64,000 nt of DNA from positions 7,352,501 through 7,416,500 of the forward strand of contig PUFA01000072.1 in NCBI GenBank assembly GCA_003508835.1, written 5' to 3'. The position numbers and the translations under genes were made by a program. Below, in pieces: positions 36,045 through 47,104 of the stretch. Numbering within the stretch: position 1 is the stretch's first letter; every line of letters begins with the position of its first letter. The notes below the pieces were generated by a model. The model had not been told where the DNA came from. It did no database searches and was given only the letters and a program-made list of their open reading frames with translations. The DNA is from Eonycteris spelaea (lineage: Eukaryota; Chordata; Mammalia; Chiroptera; Pteropodidae).

Positions 36045-36215
36045 GGAGTCCTCCGTTTATGGATCGGCCCCTCTGCACCAGCGCCTGCTCCTCAAAGCGG
36101 GGGCCCATGGGAGCTTGCTAGCCGCGCAGAGTCTCGGGCTCCACCCCGGCTTTGCTGGTCAGAATCTTTGTTTTAACAAGATCTCCAGGTGATTCTTGGG
36201 CGCATGAATATTGCT
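36045..36215 (+). repeat. MER5A-like hAT-Charlie element
   Basis: Contains gggcccatgggagcttgcta, gctccaccccggctttgctg and acaagatctccaggtgattc, a forward MER5 family copy with extra CpGs. Confidence 0.
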
Positions 36216-36219
36216 GGCG

Positions 36220-36860
36220 GCCGGGTTCATGTGGACTGCTGGGGTCACCTACAGTCGGTCAAGCAGTCGCTGAGTGCAAAAGCTTTGGCACTGGAACAGC
36301 AGCATATTACATGATGATGGGAGCTCGGGAGAGAAATGTCAGGAACGGTTTGTTTATACTTCATATTAGGGACGGAGCATCGACAGTGGTGGAGCGGGGG
36401 ACGCGTAGCCGGGCCTGGGGGGGGGGTCCCTTAAGCAGGGCAGTCGGGAAAGGCCTCCGTGTAAGGTAAGTTTTGCGCAGAAAAAAGGAGGTGAAGGGTG
36501 AACCCTGAGCACATCTGCCAGAAGGACAGTCCAGGCAGAGGGAACTTGGCAAAGGGCTTTGCATCCAGCTGGACAGAGGAGACCTCAGAAATCAAGCCCC
36601 TGAGCGGGGCAGCGTGTCAGGGCAGCCGGGGGCTTGTGACTGAGGTGTTCGGAGGACGTGGAGACGACCATGGGCTCGAAGTTCTCTGAGTCCCTCCCGA
36701 GAAGTGGGGCTGAGCTGACTGCGGTGGCCGCTGGCGCGAGGGAGTTTCAACAAAGAGAGGAAGAGGGGACGGTGCGGTGCACGGGCGGAGAGAATGGCGA
36801 GGGGGCAAGGACTCGGAGGTGGATAGGGGCGTGTGTCTTGGATGATAATTCGTCTTCATG
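36220..36860. other. Intergenic DNA, no gene seen
   Basis: GC-rich, with purine-biased stretches. No exon recognised. Confidence 0.
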
Positions 36861-36864
36861 ACGG

Positions 36865-37110
36865 CATGAACATCACCTCCTCTGAGAAGCCTTCCCTGAC
36901 TTCTCTCCCTCCGCTGAGACCCGCAAGGCCCCTCCCTCTGGGCGCCTCGTGTCTGCCACCCTCGGCACTCAGCGCATTCCGACTGTGCGCTCGTCATGTG
37001 CTATCTTTATCCATACGTGTGGTGACTCCAGGGGACCGTGCATCCCCTCGGGCATGGCTAGTCCATGTATTTATTGTGTCCAGCGTCCGGCACAGGGCGG
37101 ACACCTAGAC
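36865..37110 (+). repeat. L2 LINE 3' end
   Basis: Contains gagaagccttccctgacttc, tcgtcatgtgctatctttat, tccatgtatttattgtgtcc and ggcacagggcggacacc, the terminal part of L2, CpG-enriched. Confidence 0.
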
Positions 37111-37114
37111 CGAG

Positions 37115-37625
37115 AGTTTGGCGGGAGGTGAGCAGGGAGGGGGAGGGAGGATGAAGAGAGGACCGAAGACCAGGCTGGAGCCCGGGACCTGGGACGTGAA
37201 TCCTGAATCCGGCTGGGCTGTGCCCTGTAGGATGGTCTCTGGGAGGAGACCTAGGGGCGGGGAGATGAACCGGGAGGGATGCCCACACCCCAGCGATGCT
37301 GAGGGGCTTGCCCCACCTGCGAGCTGAGAGCAGGAAGAAGAAAGGAGAGTGGGGAGACCTCGCGAGGACGTCCCCGGTGTAGCTCATACGCCTGCCTGCC
37401 CCACCGTCTCCCTTCTACTCCCTGCAATGTGACTTTTATCTGACGTCCCGAATATGGAATTCGAGAAACAGCCCTAGAGGCAGGGCGGTGCAGGGATGCA
37501 CATTAGTGTCAGTCCTTGGTGTCTTCGATGGAGCCCGGACCTTTGTGTGCAACCAGACAGCGATGGTGACGGCCCCAGGTAGAAGAGCGGCCGTGACTCT
37601 CCCGTGTGCCACGATCCACCAGCGC
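37115..37625. other. Intergenic DNA, no gene seen
   Basis: GC-rich and purine-rich at 37125-37350. Nothing recognisable. Confidence 0.
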
Positions 37626-37629
37626 TACC

Positions 37630-37870
37630 CAGCAATGCTAATGATGACGATGCGCCCACATTGTTAGACCACATTAAAATCCGATCAGATTTTAAATTGG
37701 TTAATTTAAAAATAACAATACCCATTAAGGTCATTATAAACACCTCAGTTCGATGTAGTATCCCGGCTGTAAACAGCTCATAGCCTGTTTCGGGCTCATC
37801 TAATTCAGATGAATAAGGCCGAAGCGGAAGGCCTGCCTTTCACGAGCATTTATTGAGCCCCGAGGAGATG
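37630..37870. promoter_or_regulatory. Candidate conserved noncoding element
   Basis: An AT-rich island in GC-rich DNA, with ATGCTAATGATGACG, AAATTGGTTAATTTAAAA, CCCATTAAGGTCATTATAAA and GTAAACAGCTC (forkhead- and E-box-like). A MIR-like edge (gagcatttattgagccc) lies at its right end. The 37660-37800 core resembles no repeat. Confidence 0.
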
Positions 37871-37874
37871 CCAC

Positions 37875-38865
37875 ACCGGCTGCTGGGCCTGGGGATGGAA
37901 AGGGGACAGCCCCGGGGGTGGTTGGCGACGGCTCACAGTGGGAGGCGAGTGCTGGGTGCTCAGAGCCGGAGAGGACAGTGTGAGGGCCAGGGAGGCTGAA
38001 AGACGCCACAGCTAACGCTCCTGGGCACTGCCTGGACTGATGACTGTGCGTAAACGGCCCAAACGACCCTGAGTCCAAGCTCGTCCACCACGAGGCCGAG
38101 AAATCGCAGGCGCACGTGTCGGTGGGGGCGGGGAGCCGCCCTTCTGGGTTTTGGTCTCTCGTTACTCTCACTGGCCCCAGGACACCAAAGGTCGATTCAG
38201 TGCCCGAACTTTCCCCTTGTGGAATAAAGGGCAAGATGACATCCAAGGAGTGCCCACGTCTAGAGGGGACATGTCGAGGGAATGGGGGGTGGGCGTGCAG
38301 GGCCCCTTCGCTCCCGGTGCTGTTTTCCAGGTTTAGACCCCTCTCTCCCCGCCAGGCCTGAGAACTGAGGGAAGAGGTTTCGAGGTTCAGGGACTGGCCA
38401 GGGCAAAGGCCCTGGGGTTGTAAAGGGGTCGCACATTCTGGACCTGTCGGAGGTCAGCGTTGGTGAACTCTGACAAGGCAGAGATTGGCCCGGCGTGAGA
38501 CCAGGCAGAAGGGTCAGGATGCCATTCTGGGGACACAGGGTCGGCACTGGAGAGTGTGCACGCAGGAGGGCAATGACGTGACGACATTCACGTCTCCAAA
38601 AACATCCTTCAGGGGCGTCGAGTGGACACCAGGGTTGGGGGTGGGCTGAGATGCTGGAAATGTCTATGCCGGCGTGGTCCAACGCGGCAGCCACCCGTCA
38701 CGCGTGACCGCTGTGCTGAGATGTGGCCAGTCCGACTGAGGGCCCGAGGGCAGCGAACTACGTTCACCGTGAGCGCGTGTGGCCGGCGGCTAGCCTAGGG
38801 GACAGCATAGCTCCGGACCCTTCTCCGGGGGCGGCGAGGACTGTGACACATTTGTCTCCAAGTCC
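37875..38865. other. Intergenic DNA, no gene seen
   Basis: GC- and CpG-rich. It carries phrases of an old interspersed element (gctcatgacatg-type order is absent), so no assignment is made. Open frames are short. Confidence 0.
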
Positions 38866-38869
38866 CTTT

Positions 38870-39140
38870 GGACACATCCACCCTTGTCCTTATCTCTAAT
38901 TTCATTCAGATGCATTTTGGGAAGCGGGGTTGTGGGGCCAAAGGGAATACACACTCACTTTCAAGGTTTTCTGATTCCTGTTTTCAGACTGCTCCCCGGA
39001 AGCCGGCTACCGGCCTCTCCTGCCACCGCAGTGCGTGTGAGGGCACACCACTGCCCACGTCGTCACCGACAAAGCGTGCTGTCCTTTTTTTGGTTTTTTG
39101 TTTTTTAGCTTTTTTTGATGTTGGGTGTAGGGGTGGATGA
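38870..39140 (-). repeat. L1 fragment, antisense
   Basis: Contains tccttatctctaatttcatt, gggaagcggggttgtggggc and caaagggaatacacactcac, resembling the complement of an L1M 3' ORF2 region. It ends near a T-rich run at 39087-39116. Confidence 0.
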
Positions 39141-39275
39141 CCAAGGGGCTGACTGTAAAGATCGTCTCTATGCCTCCTTCTGATGGCCTCCAGCTCTGCC
39201 TCCTCCCCCTTCCCTTCCCTGAGTCGTCCATTGCAGCCCATAAATACTATCAAACCCACTGGCGATTTCCAGAAT

Positions 39276-39292
39276 TAAAAAAAAAAAAAAAA
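39276..39292. repeat. Poly-A run
   Basis: A run of about 17 A. No LINE or SINE body was recognised in front of it. Confidence 0.
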
Positions 39293-39385
39293 ATCCATGC
39301 TGTTCTCTTGGATCCTCAGGGCCCAGATCGGCGGCTTCTGCTGGGCACGAAGCGCCTTGGTCCGTGGCGGCCCTGCGGTGGGGTG

Positions 39386-39388
<3 letters not shown>

Positions 39389-39427
<39 letters not shown>
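39389..39427. repeat. (GT)n microsatellite
   Basis: About 19 perfect GT units followed by a G-rich tail (39427-39465) with several GGGG runs. Confidence 0.
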
Positions 39428-39429
<2 letters not shown>

Positions 39430-39559
39430 AGGGGGGGTTGCGTCGGGGGGAGGTGGGGGGGAGGTGAGCCTGCTTTGCCCTCCCTTTGGCAGCTCTATCC
39501 ACTCATGTCGTTTCTCGGTGTCATTTTTCAATGAACAACCCCCGTCCTCTAGGTTACAG

Positions 39560-39960
39560 CCTCCCCCCATTCGCCAGGATTATTAGTAGTGAAAATACTA
39601 ACAATAATAATAAATATTTGCCCTCAGCGCTCCTCACCGCCCGGGGTCCCTGCTCTGCTCTCTCTGAGTAATTAAAAAGCAGGCCACAGGGGCAAATAAA
39701 AAGCCTGGATGCCCCCTCTGGCCTCAGAGAAGACACAGGAGGGTGGTGGACCCCAAATGGGCCATGAATGCCATGCCAGAGCCACCAGCAAAAATGGAGC
39801 AAACAAATGAAGCTCGGCTGCAAAGGGAAAAGCTTAATAAATCTTGCCCAAAGTGGCTTTCACTTCGGGTCCTGAGCTGTAATTAGAAGGAGGGGGTAGC
39901 AAGGAGCCAGGCTCTGGAAGGCCGCTCGCTCTGCCTTTGCTCAGAGCACTGACTCCTGAG
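39560..39960. promoter_or_regulatory. Strong candidate conserved noncoding element
   Basis: 400 bp without repeat resemblance, holding ggattattagtagtg, CTGAGTAATTAAAAAGC, GGCAAATAAAAAGCC, CAAATGGGCCATGAATGCC, GCTTAATAAATC and GCTGTAATTAGAAG. Several are good homeodomain cores. The text has the even, low-CpG look of constrained DNA, unlike its neighbours. Enhancer function is inferred. Confidence 0.
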
Positions 39961-39964
39961 TCCC

Positions 39965-40280
39965 CCCGGAGGGCAGGTACCCTGGCTCCCTCTCGCTTAC
40001 TTCTGACCCCACCCCGACCTGCCCTTGGGGTCTCTTGGGACAACCTCACCCTTTGCTCATTCCAAGCTCACTAACGGAACACAGGCTCCTCACTAGTCAG
40101 ATCTGCCTTCCCTGTCAGCCTGGCCCACCTGGTCTGCTAGTCAGCCGCCTTAGCCCCCACCCCCTTCCTTTTTGCACAGCAAGTCTCAGAAGCTACATTC
40201 TCCCAGCAGCCTTTGCAGACTGTACGCTCCTTCGTATGGGGCCTCCCTGGGGTCTCGCGGGAGCTGACTTCACACTTGAG
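39965..40280. other. Intergenic DNA, no gene seen
   Basis: Pyrimidine-rich with no recognisable element. Confidence 0.
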
Positions 40281-40289
40281 CTCTGTCCT

Positions 40290-40450
40290 CGAGTGAACCT
40301 GTGTGTGACCCTGGGCAAGTCATTCCCTCCCTCTGATCCTCGGTGTCTCCATCCACAGAAGGGCGCTGCCCCATAGCCATGTCCCGAGGGTTAAATGAGA
40401 TACTGCATGCTGAGAGGCACGTCGTAGGTGTTCAATAAAGGTCATTGAAC
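40290..40450 (+). repeat. MIR SINE
   Basis: Contains gggcaagtcattccctccct, gggttaaatgagatactgca and ggtgttcaataaaggtcatt, a good forward MIR with tail. Confidence 0.
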
Positions 40451-40454
40451 TACC

Positions 40455-40995
40455 CTCTTACCTTGCCCCTTTTCGACTTAGACATATGGCTCGCATGGGA
40501 CAGTCTCATTTTCGCATTGCAGTGGGCATGTTCTTTGTCCCTGAAGTGTGTCTTCCCCTTAGACTGGAGTGACCTCTGCTTCTGTTTGTCCTTCTTTACA
40601 AGAACCGATGCAGGGACCTCTGTGCTGGGGCTGCCAAACCCTTGAGGCTAAGAGAGGAGGTGGGTGAATTATTAGATGCGTCTCCGTTCCCCTTGTCCCC
40701 AGGAAGCTGCCTAGCCATATCTCCAGCTGGCCGGACTCCTAGACAGTTATTTGCCAAGGTGGCAGAAAGGGCCCTAGGTTACTTGCTTCTGGTCTTCAGT
40801 CCTGAATTTTGGGCGATGCTTTTCCCCCTGAACTCCCAAGAGAATAACAATTCTACTTGCACAACCCTCTGTCTGAGCACCTGTGCACCACACATGCCAT
40901 TTCCTGAATGGCAGGGTTCCCCTGCATCTCGTAATGCTCAGCCTGCCTCTTGCAATTGAGTCATGAGGTCTTTTAACCTGGGCTAAGAAAGCCAA
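40455..40995. other. Intergenic DNA, no gene seen
   Basis: Nothing coding or repetitive was recognised, apart from a weak L2-like texture at 40520-40620. Confidence 0.
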
Positions 40996-40999
40996 ACGC

Positions 41000-41330
41000 A
41001 ATCTGTATTTCCAACAATAGGGAATTTGTTAAATAAATTATAGTGCCATAAGCACATTTATGATATATTTTCAATGCAAAAAAGCAGGTTGCAAAGCAGC
41101 ATGGAAAGCAAGAACCTATTTTGGTTAGGGAAAAAAAAACGTCGACTATGTACGTATGGGCAGAAAATTGTCTGGAAGAATATATACCCGAACGTTAAGT
41201 GTTTGTGTTTTCTGGATGGTGGGCTAGCAGGGGATTTTGACTTCCTTCCTTGTGCATATCTGTCTTTTCTGATTTGTTTACAACGAGCATATATTTCTTC
41301 TGTCTCAACTAAACAAACAAATGAGGGAAA
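41000..41330 (+). repeat. L1 3' fragment
   Basis: Contains ccaacaatagggaatttgtt, aaataaattatagtgccata, gcaaagcagcatggaaagca and a 3' part with gatttgtttacaacgagcat, in the order of an old L1M 3' end. Confidence 0.
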
Positions 41331-41334
41331 GCTC

Positions 41335-42405
41335 CCCTGGGGCCCCTAAGGCCTCATTTGCATACATTTGCATGCCATCCTGTCAACATCATCCATCAAA
41401 GCCCTAAGCCATCAGCCTTCAAGAATGGGAGAGGCCTGGCTGCCATCCCCTTTGTGTCCTGAGGCCGCCATGACCAGTGGCCCACCCCTCCCTGTAGGAA
41501 GACTCCGGCACCCCCGTCTGAGATCCGAGCCCACCTGAGTCCCGTCCCCAGCATCCAGTCTTCGGGGAGAGCACGGCGGGGACATCGGCCCAGACGGAGG
41601 CAGCCACAGTGCTGTCCCCAGCCTCGAAGGAGTCTTGCTTCCGCTCCGCTGGCAGCGTCCTCACGTCGTTCTCGCTGCTTTGACCTGAAGCAGCAGAGTT
41701 TTCCTTTCTTTCCCTTGTTCCTGCGTTCAGCCTCCTCCCCACCCCCCGCCCCACGCCCCGCCGCCCCCCTCCTGTGTCCTGGCTGCGGTGGTCTGAGCCG
41801 GGCACCTGAGCTGTCTCGAGCTGGCCTCCTGGTTTCAGGCTTCGCGAAACTGGGGGACACCAAGGGCTGTGAGCACACGTGTCTCTCCATCCTGCAATGA
41901 CGCGCCTGTCTCCTCGCCTCGGCCGGGGTCGCTTCCCGTCTCCGGCCCCGTCGGGGGACGATCGTGCACATTCTGGTTGGTTCGTGTATTATCTGACTCT
42001 CCACTGTGGAAAAAAAACCATAGCTCCAAAATCACACACACGCACACACGCGCGCACACACATACACACACGTGAAAGTCGGCTCGGGGACATCGCTGTC
42101 CTATCAGAGACGCCTGCGAGGTGTAGGTCAGCTGTACTGACAGTTCTCATACCTGAGAGTGTGAGGCGAGGCAGACAGCCCGAGGGCCAGGAGGTCCCTT
42201 GGTCACGCCATCGCAAACCCATCTCTTCCCGTGTCCCATGACAACCACCGCCGGCAGGTCACAACGCGTGAGGTGCTGGCTCTGTTCTTGGCGGGGGCGG
42301 CTGCGTTCGGTCCCGTGGCAGTGGCCAAGAGGGGACGAACGCCCTGCCATCGCACGGCCTCGGCCCCGATGCTCTTCCTCCACTCATGGGCTGGGCCATC
42401 TCGCT
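41335..42405. other. Intergenic GC-rich DNA, no gene seen
   Basis: CpG-rich at 41460-41990 but without a promoter signature. A (CA)n stretch with CG steps lies at 42034-42072. The minus open frame 41396-42004 has no family resemblance. Confidence 0.
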
Positions 42406-42409
42406 TGAG

Positions 42410-42570
42410 TTAGTCAACACTTTCATGCTTCGAGTTCCTCGTCTGTCCCTTAGAACACGACAAACCCTGCCTCCTCATCTTCTCATGAGAAGTAAATGAG
42501 CTCACATGCGTAAAATACACTCAACAGTGTCTGACACTCAGTACAAGTTGCTTGATGATCTACTCTTTCT
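42410..42570 (+). repeat. MIR SINE, diverged
   Basis: The order ttcctcgtctgtcccttaga, agaagtaaatgagctcacat and gtctgacactcagtacaagt is a forward MIR. Confidence 0.
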
Positions 42571-42574
42571 GCCA

Positions 42575-44055
42575 AGCCTGGGAAGGGGGTGGTACAGGGT
42601 GGGCACAGTGTCTGGAAACAGATAATTATTTTACCAGTCATTACGACATCGATAATCCGTTTATTTTATATTCACCTGTTGCCAGGCCAGTAACCATTCT
42701 GCATTTTACCCTCATCCACCATGAGAAAGAGATCAGAACCCATTCCTTAGTCTGCTGGTGGGGAGGGGGGTGGGACGTGCAGGATTTCCTGGGGGGTTCC
42801 AAGCGCACTGGACGTCCTCTGCTGGGCCTGGCCTGAGCCCCTCTTCCTGTAGCTTAATCCTCCTATTCTGTCTTGAGTGGAGTATCATCCTGTACAGGAC
42901 TGTCCTGCGTGGGCTGGTCGCTTGTTGTTACATTTTTTTGCCTCCTGTCACCCCGCTTTCCCACCTTCCTTGGGGGATACGAAGTTTGCCACCACTTGCT
43001 CAAGGTCTGAGGGTCACCTCCTGAGTGGGCGAGCAGAGAAGCCCGGGTGTGTGGGGAGCGAGGCGAGGACCATGTGAGGGGAGGGGTTTCCGGGCCCTGG
43101 GACAGAGGAGCAGGCTGGGTGCCTCTCTCCTCCCGCACGGTGAAGACCACGGGCCTGCCTGGTGGAGGAGACTCCGCCCGTGTCTTCGGGAGCGTTTGCT
43201 GCAGAGCGGCTTGCCTGTCCCCCTGAACTGTAAACCTCGAGCGAGGGACTATGGTCTTTACATCTGGTGTGGCGTCCTGGGGCTTGTGCGACTGCCCCAG
43301 GCGGTCGGCCTCTCCTGTTTGTGTCTGGAGGTAGAGACGCAGAAGGGCACCGCTCCCCCACGCTGGACTTTGGGGTCATGCCCTGCACGGGGCTCCTCCT
43401 GGACGAGCCTGGTCCCTGATGCCCTGCCGAGGCGGAGCCCTCTCGTCCACGGGGCCGGCGGACACAAAGCCCCCTTGTACTGCAGCTGCTCTGTCTCTGA
43501 AGGGAAAAAATAATGTACCTGCAGTGGTGCCCACAGCACAGCTCTTTCCCTGTCCCTCTGGCCGCTCGCTCACCACCTGTGAGGCCCCCAGCAGGCGTCT
43601 GAGCGCGGCCTCAGGGCCGGTCGGCATGCAGTGGCAGTGGCATCTGGGCCTCCGTCTGGGATGACGTGCAGCCCCAAGACTGAGTCAGGGCTGTGAGTGA
43701 GCCCTTCTAGAAAAAGGGGGCTGGCCACTGGCCCGTGAGCTCCTGGTCCCTAGGGGTCGAAGATATCTGTGGTGCAAGTCACACTGCAGAGTTCCCCAAG
43801 GGATCGGCCTGAGGCTAGACCCACCCTGAGCCATGTCCTGTGCTGCCGGTCACGTTTCTCCTGAGATCCCCGTCTTCATAAACCGCACCCACGGGAAGCC
43901 CCCTCACAGGCTCTTCTCTCAGAGACCTGTTCTGAGACAGTGTCCCACCCACCCTGGAGCACAAGCCACAGGCCCCGTGGTCAGGTCGTGCAGTCAGGCC
44001 TGAAGCCTGGCCCTCCGCTCTCCCCGGCAGCTGCCGGTCTCAGGATTCATTAGCC
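42575..44055. other. Intergenic GC-rich DNA, no gene seen
   Basis: A weak L2-like end lies at 43210-43260 (ctgtaaacctcgagcgaggg). No exons, promoters or RNAs recognised. Confidence 0.
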
Positions 44056-44059
44056 TGAC

Positions 44060-44275
44060 TACGCCCCCAACACACACAGCCACAGACAATCACACACAAA
44101 CACACACAGCCACACACACGATCACACAATCACACACTTGCCCACACACAGCCACACACGATCACACAATCACACACTTGCCCACACACAGCCACACACA
44201 CAATCGTACACACAATCACACACAGCTACACACAATCACACAATCACACACACACTCACACACACACCTACCACA
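44060..44275. repeat. AC-rich minisatellite with a 40-bp unit
   Basis: Imperfect (AC)n mixed with gcc, gatc and ttgcc words. 44121-44160 and 44161-44200 are copies of one 40-bp unit differing at about one base. Flanking partial units show the same words. Confidence 0.
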
Positions 44276-44279
44276 TCCT

Positions 44280-45360
44280 GGGCTCCGCGGTCTTTGTGGT
44301 CTTTGTGGTCTTTGTCTCCTCTTCCGCGGCCCCTGAGGCTCTTGGCGTTTGAAGGGTGAGAGAGGCTGCCTGCCTGGCCTGCTGGCCTCCCCTCAAGGCC
44401 GAGCGAGAAGGCCCCGCCCTCTCAGTTTTGCTTTCTGGGGAGAAGGATGGCCTCCGAGCGGGTCTCCAGAGATGGAACCGGATTTCTGGGTTTCCACATG
44501 CGTTTTGCTTCTCATTTGGCGCGTGGAAAAACACAGCCCTTTTTCCATCGAGCCCCGTGGGGCGGTGGGCGGCAGCTGGCATCAAAGGGGCAGGTGGTTC
44601 CGGGGGACCGTCAGCATCCTCGGGGCCCGGGAGGTTCCTGCTTCCCGCAAAGGACCTCCGCGGCAGTGTTTAAGGGGTGTCGTCGGCTCTGTTTGTTTCT
44701 CGGCTTCGTATCTCCTCTTTGCAGCTCTGCACGTTCGCAGTATGGCTCGTCGTGGCGTTCTGTCTTCGTGCTGGGGTTCCCCGGGCTGGCGTGGGTCTAG
44801 GCCCACCTTCTTTGGTGTGAATAACCCATTTACTAAACATTGCACCCCTGCCTGGAACCTGAGAAATAGACCCCACTAAGCAGCCTGGGTTGCCCACTTG
44901 CCAACGTCCCCTGCACAAATGAAGGAGGAGAAACTGACGACCTGATCGCCCCGCACGGCAGGAGGTGACAGGTAAGACCAGCCCGCGGGAGGTGACGGGT
45001 AAGACCAGCCCGCGGGAGGCCCCACCTCTCTGCCCAGGACTGTCCTCTGCGTGGCTGTTCTCCCAGGCCTCACCCGACGCCTGTGCCGGCTCGTTCCTCC
45101 CGAACCCCTTCCCTGTTTTCCTAAGCAGGTGCTTTCTTTCCTTCTTTGTCCCAGACAGCTTGTCCCCGGCACCAGCCCGGTCTGGGGGCCTGAGCCTTGC
45201 CCTTCCCGCTTTGGGCGACCACGCTCCTTCCGGCCTCCTACTTCAGCTTCCGGAAAGACAAAACACAATGCCACACGTCCTGCAAAGTTTTCTCTCTTGT
45301 GTCCGTCCCCAGTCCTAGCCACTCCCCGCTTCCCAGGGGTCACGGGCTGCGCCGTGTCCT
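44280..45360. other. Intergenic GC-rich DNA, no gene seen
   Basis: Contains a triple ctttgtggt tandem at 44291-44317 and a 27-bp tandem pair at 44962-45015. Open frames up to about 176 codons on the plus strand (44349-44879) show no known domain. Confidence 0.
44962..45015. repeat. 27-bp tandem duplication
   Basis: Two adjacent 27-bp units (44962-44988, 44989-45015) differ at one base. Each contains GGTAAGACC; the first reads ACAGGTAAGA, a good 5' splice-site-like word on the plus strand. Confidence 0.
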
Positions 45361-45364
45361 CCTA

Positions 45365-45725
45365 ACTCATACACGTTGAGGCCCTAAGCCCAGGACCTCA
45401 GAGTGTGACTGTATCGGAGAGGAAGTCTTCAAAGACGCGACTGACTTTAAACTTGAGGCGCTAACCCTATCTGCCTGGTGTCCTTGCAAGAAGAGGTGAT
45501 CGGCACACACAGAGAGGCACCGGGGTGCGGCCTCACGGAGGGAAGACCGTGGGACGACGCGGCGGGGAGACAGGCGTCTGTCTGTCTGCAAGCCGGGGAG
45601 CGAGGTCGCAGGAGAGACCCATTCTACCGCCACCTTGATCTTGGACTTGCAGCCTCCAGAATGACGAGGAAATGAATGTCTATAGCACTTAGTTACGGCA
45701 GCCCAAGCAGAATAAACCCGGTGAG
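45365..45725 (+). mobile_element. MaLR-type LTR (MLT1-like)
   Basis: Contains gttgaggccctaagcccagg, acctcagagtgtgactgtat, ctggtgtccttgcaagaaga, caccttgatcttggacttgc and agcctccagaatgac, the forward order of an MLT1-family solo LTR. Nonautonomous ERVL-MaLR, with no internal region attached. Confidence 0.
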
Positions 45726-45824
45726 ACGCCCATGTTGACAACCACCGTGCTAGACGGCAGGGGTGACTGCAGGGACCCAGGTGGGGGGTGGGTGGGGGCA
45801 CTGCTTAGGGGCGTCAAATCCCAG

Positions 45825-45970
45825 CTGTGCCGCCAGGCGCCGTGTGTGGCCCTGGACAAGTTCCCTGACTTCCTTGTGCCTCAGTTGGCTCCTCCGTAAG
45901 ATAGGGCAACGACAGCACCGGCCCGTGAGGGAGGTTACCAGGAGGGCGTGGGTGCTCAGGAAGCACCTGG
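45825..45970 (+). repeat. MIR SINE fragment
   Basis: Contains gtggccctggacaagttccc, ctcagttggctcctccgtaa and gatagggcaacgacagc, a forward MIR core. Confidence 0.
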
Positions 45971-46339
45971 GGCGGTCTCCGGGGCCGAGCAGCCCTCGTG
46001 TGAGCGGCTTCCGCGGGTTCCGAAGGCTCAGGCTGGAGGCCCTTCCTCTCCCAGGTCGCTCCCTCCCGGGCGAGCTGCTGTGAGGGTCAAGGGCCATCTT
46101 CTCTCAGGCCTGAGAAGCAGAGACACTGGAGACCCCCAGCCCCAAGGGACTGTGGGCACACGGCCCCTGCACCTGGTCCATTCACGCCACGGAAGCGCGT
46201 GGCAGACCTCTGCCCTGCAGGACTGCCACCCCTGTCCCCAGGAGGGGAGGCGAGTCCTCTCGGCAGAAGGCCACCATGCGGACGGGGTGGAGTCCAGCTC
46301 CCCCACGGTAGCCCTGGGCTCCAGGCTCATGCCCCCATT

Positions 46340-46480
46340 CGCCAGCTGTGGCACCTCTCTGAACCTCGGTCTCTTCATCCGGGAGTGAAACACGGCACTA
46401 GGCACCTCGTGAGATTATCATAAGGATGAAATAACTGTTTAAGCGCCTAGTCGTAATAATAAGCCAATAAGAGCTGTTCA
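46340..46480 (+). repeat. MIR SINE fragment
   Basis: Contains ctctgaacctcggtctcttc, cctcgtgagattatcataag and gatgaaataactg, a forward MIR. Confidence 0.
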
Positions 46481-46765
46481 TTAAAGTAGGCGGGACATTT
46501 GCCAGAGAGGAGACGTGCTATTTAGACCCTTTTTTTTTTTCTGGACCGAAGGACTTTTTGAAGAATAACACCTGGCTATTGACTGGGCATCATCCCGAAC
46601 GCGGGGAGCCCTGTGGACTCACAGCCGAGTTCCACTCTGGTTAATGGATTCGGGATGGTTCCTGTTGGGTAATTATATTCAATAAGGGTTCATCGATGTA
46701 ATTTTCTGTCAATTGTCACTTTGTACAATGGGAGGGCTAATGGACTCGGGGCCGTGAGGTCTGCT
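46481..46765. promoter_or_regulatory. Candidate conserved noncoding element
   Basis: Contains gttcattaaagtaggcgg, GGTTAATGGATTCGGG, GGGTAATTATATTCAATAAG, GATGTAATTTTCTGTCAATTG and CTTTGTACAATGGG (SOX-like) in non-repeat DNA, with a T run at 46531-46541. Enhancer role inferred. Confidence 0.
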
Positions 46766-46769
46766 GGCA

Positions 46770-47100
46770 GTGGAGGTGCGCGGATGTGTGCGGGCCCGTG
46801 TGGGCAAGAGCGATGGGACTCCTGACCCCTGTGACAAGCGGCTCGGTGGCCTCCCGTCCCCCTGCTAAGCGGAGAGGGCTGGCCAGGGCGAGGAGGCTGT
46901 GGCTGTGGGCGAGCAGTGGACTGGTCAGAACCTGTCCCCAGCTGGCCTCGCAAGGACCATCAGCGCCCAGGAGCCTGCAGAGGCGCTGGGGACAGCGGTG
47001 GGGGGGGTGCCCCGGGAGGGACTCCAGCTGTGCCAGGAGGGGCGCTGCCTGCTCCGGGCTGCAACAGGGATTTCCGCGTGAGCTCCGCCCTGCCAGGAGG
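46770..47100. other. GC-rich intergenic DNA, no gene seen
   Basis: No recognisable element. Confidence 0.
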
Positions 47101-47104
47101 GCCA

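Noticed and set aside
41396..42004. 202-codon minus-strand frame in GC-rich DNA
   Set aside because: No family resemblance, no splice or promoter context, and composition typical of random GC-rich sequence.
44121..44200. CRISPR-like regular repeat
   Set aside because: The units are directly adjacent with no unique spacers, and the DNA is mammalian.
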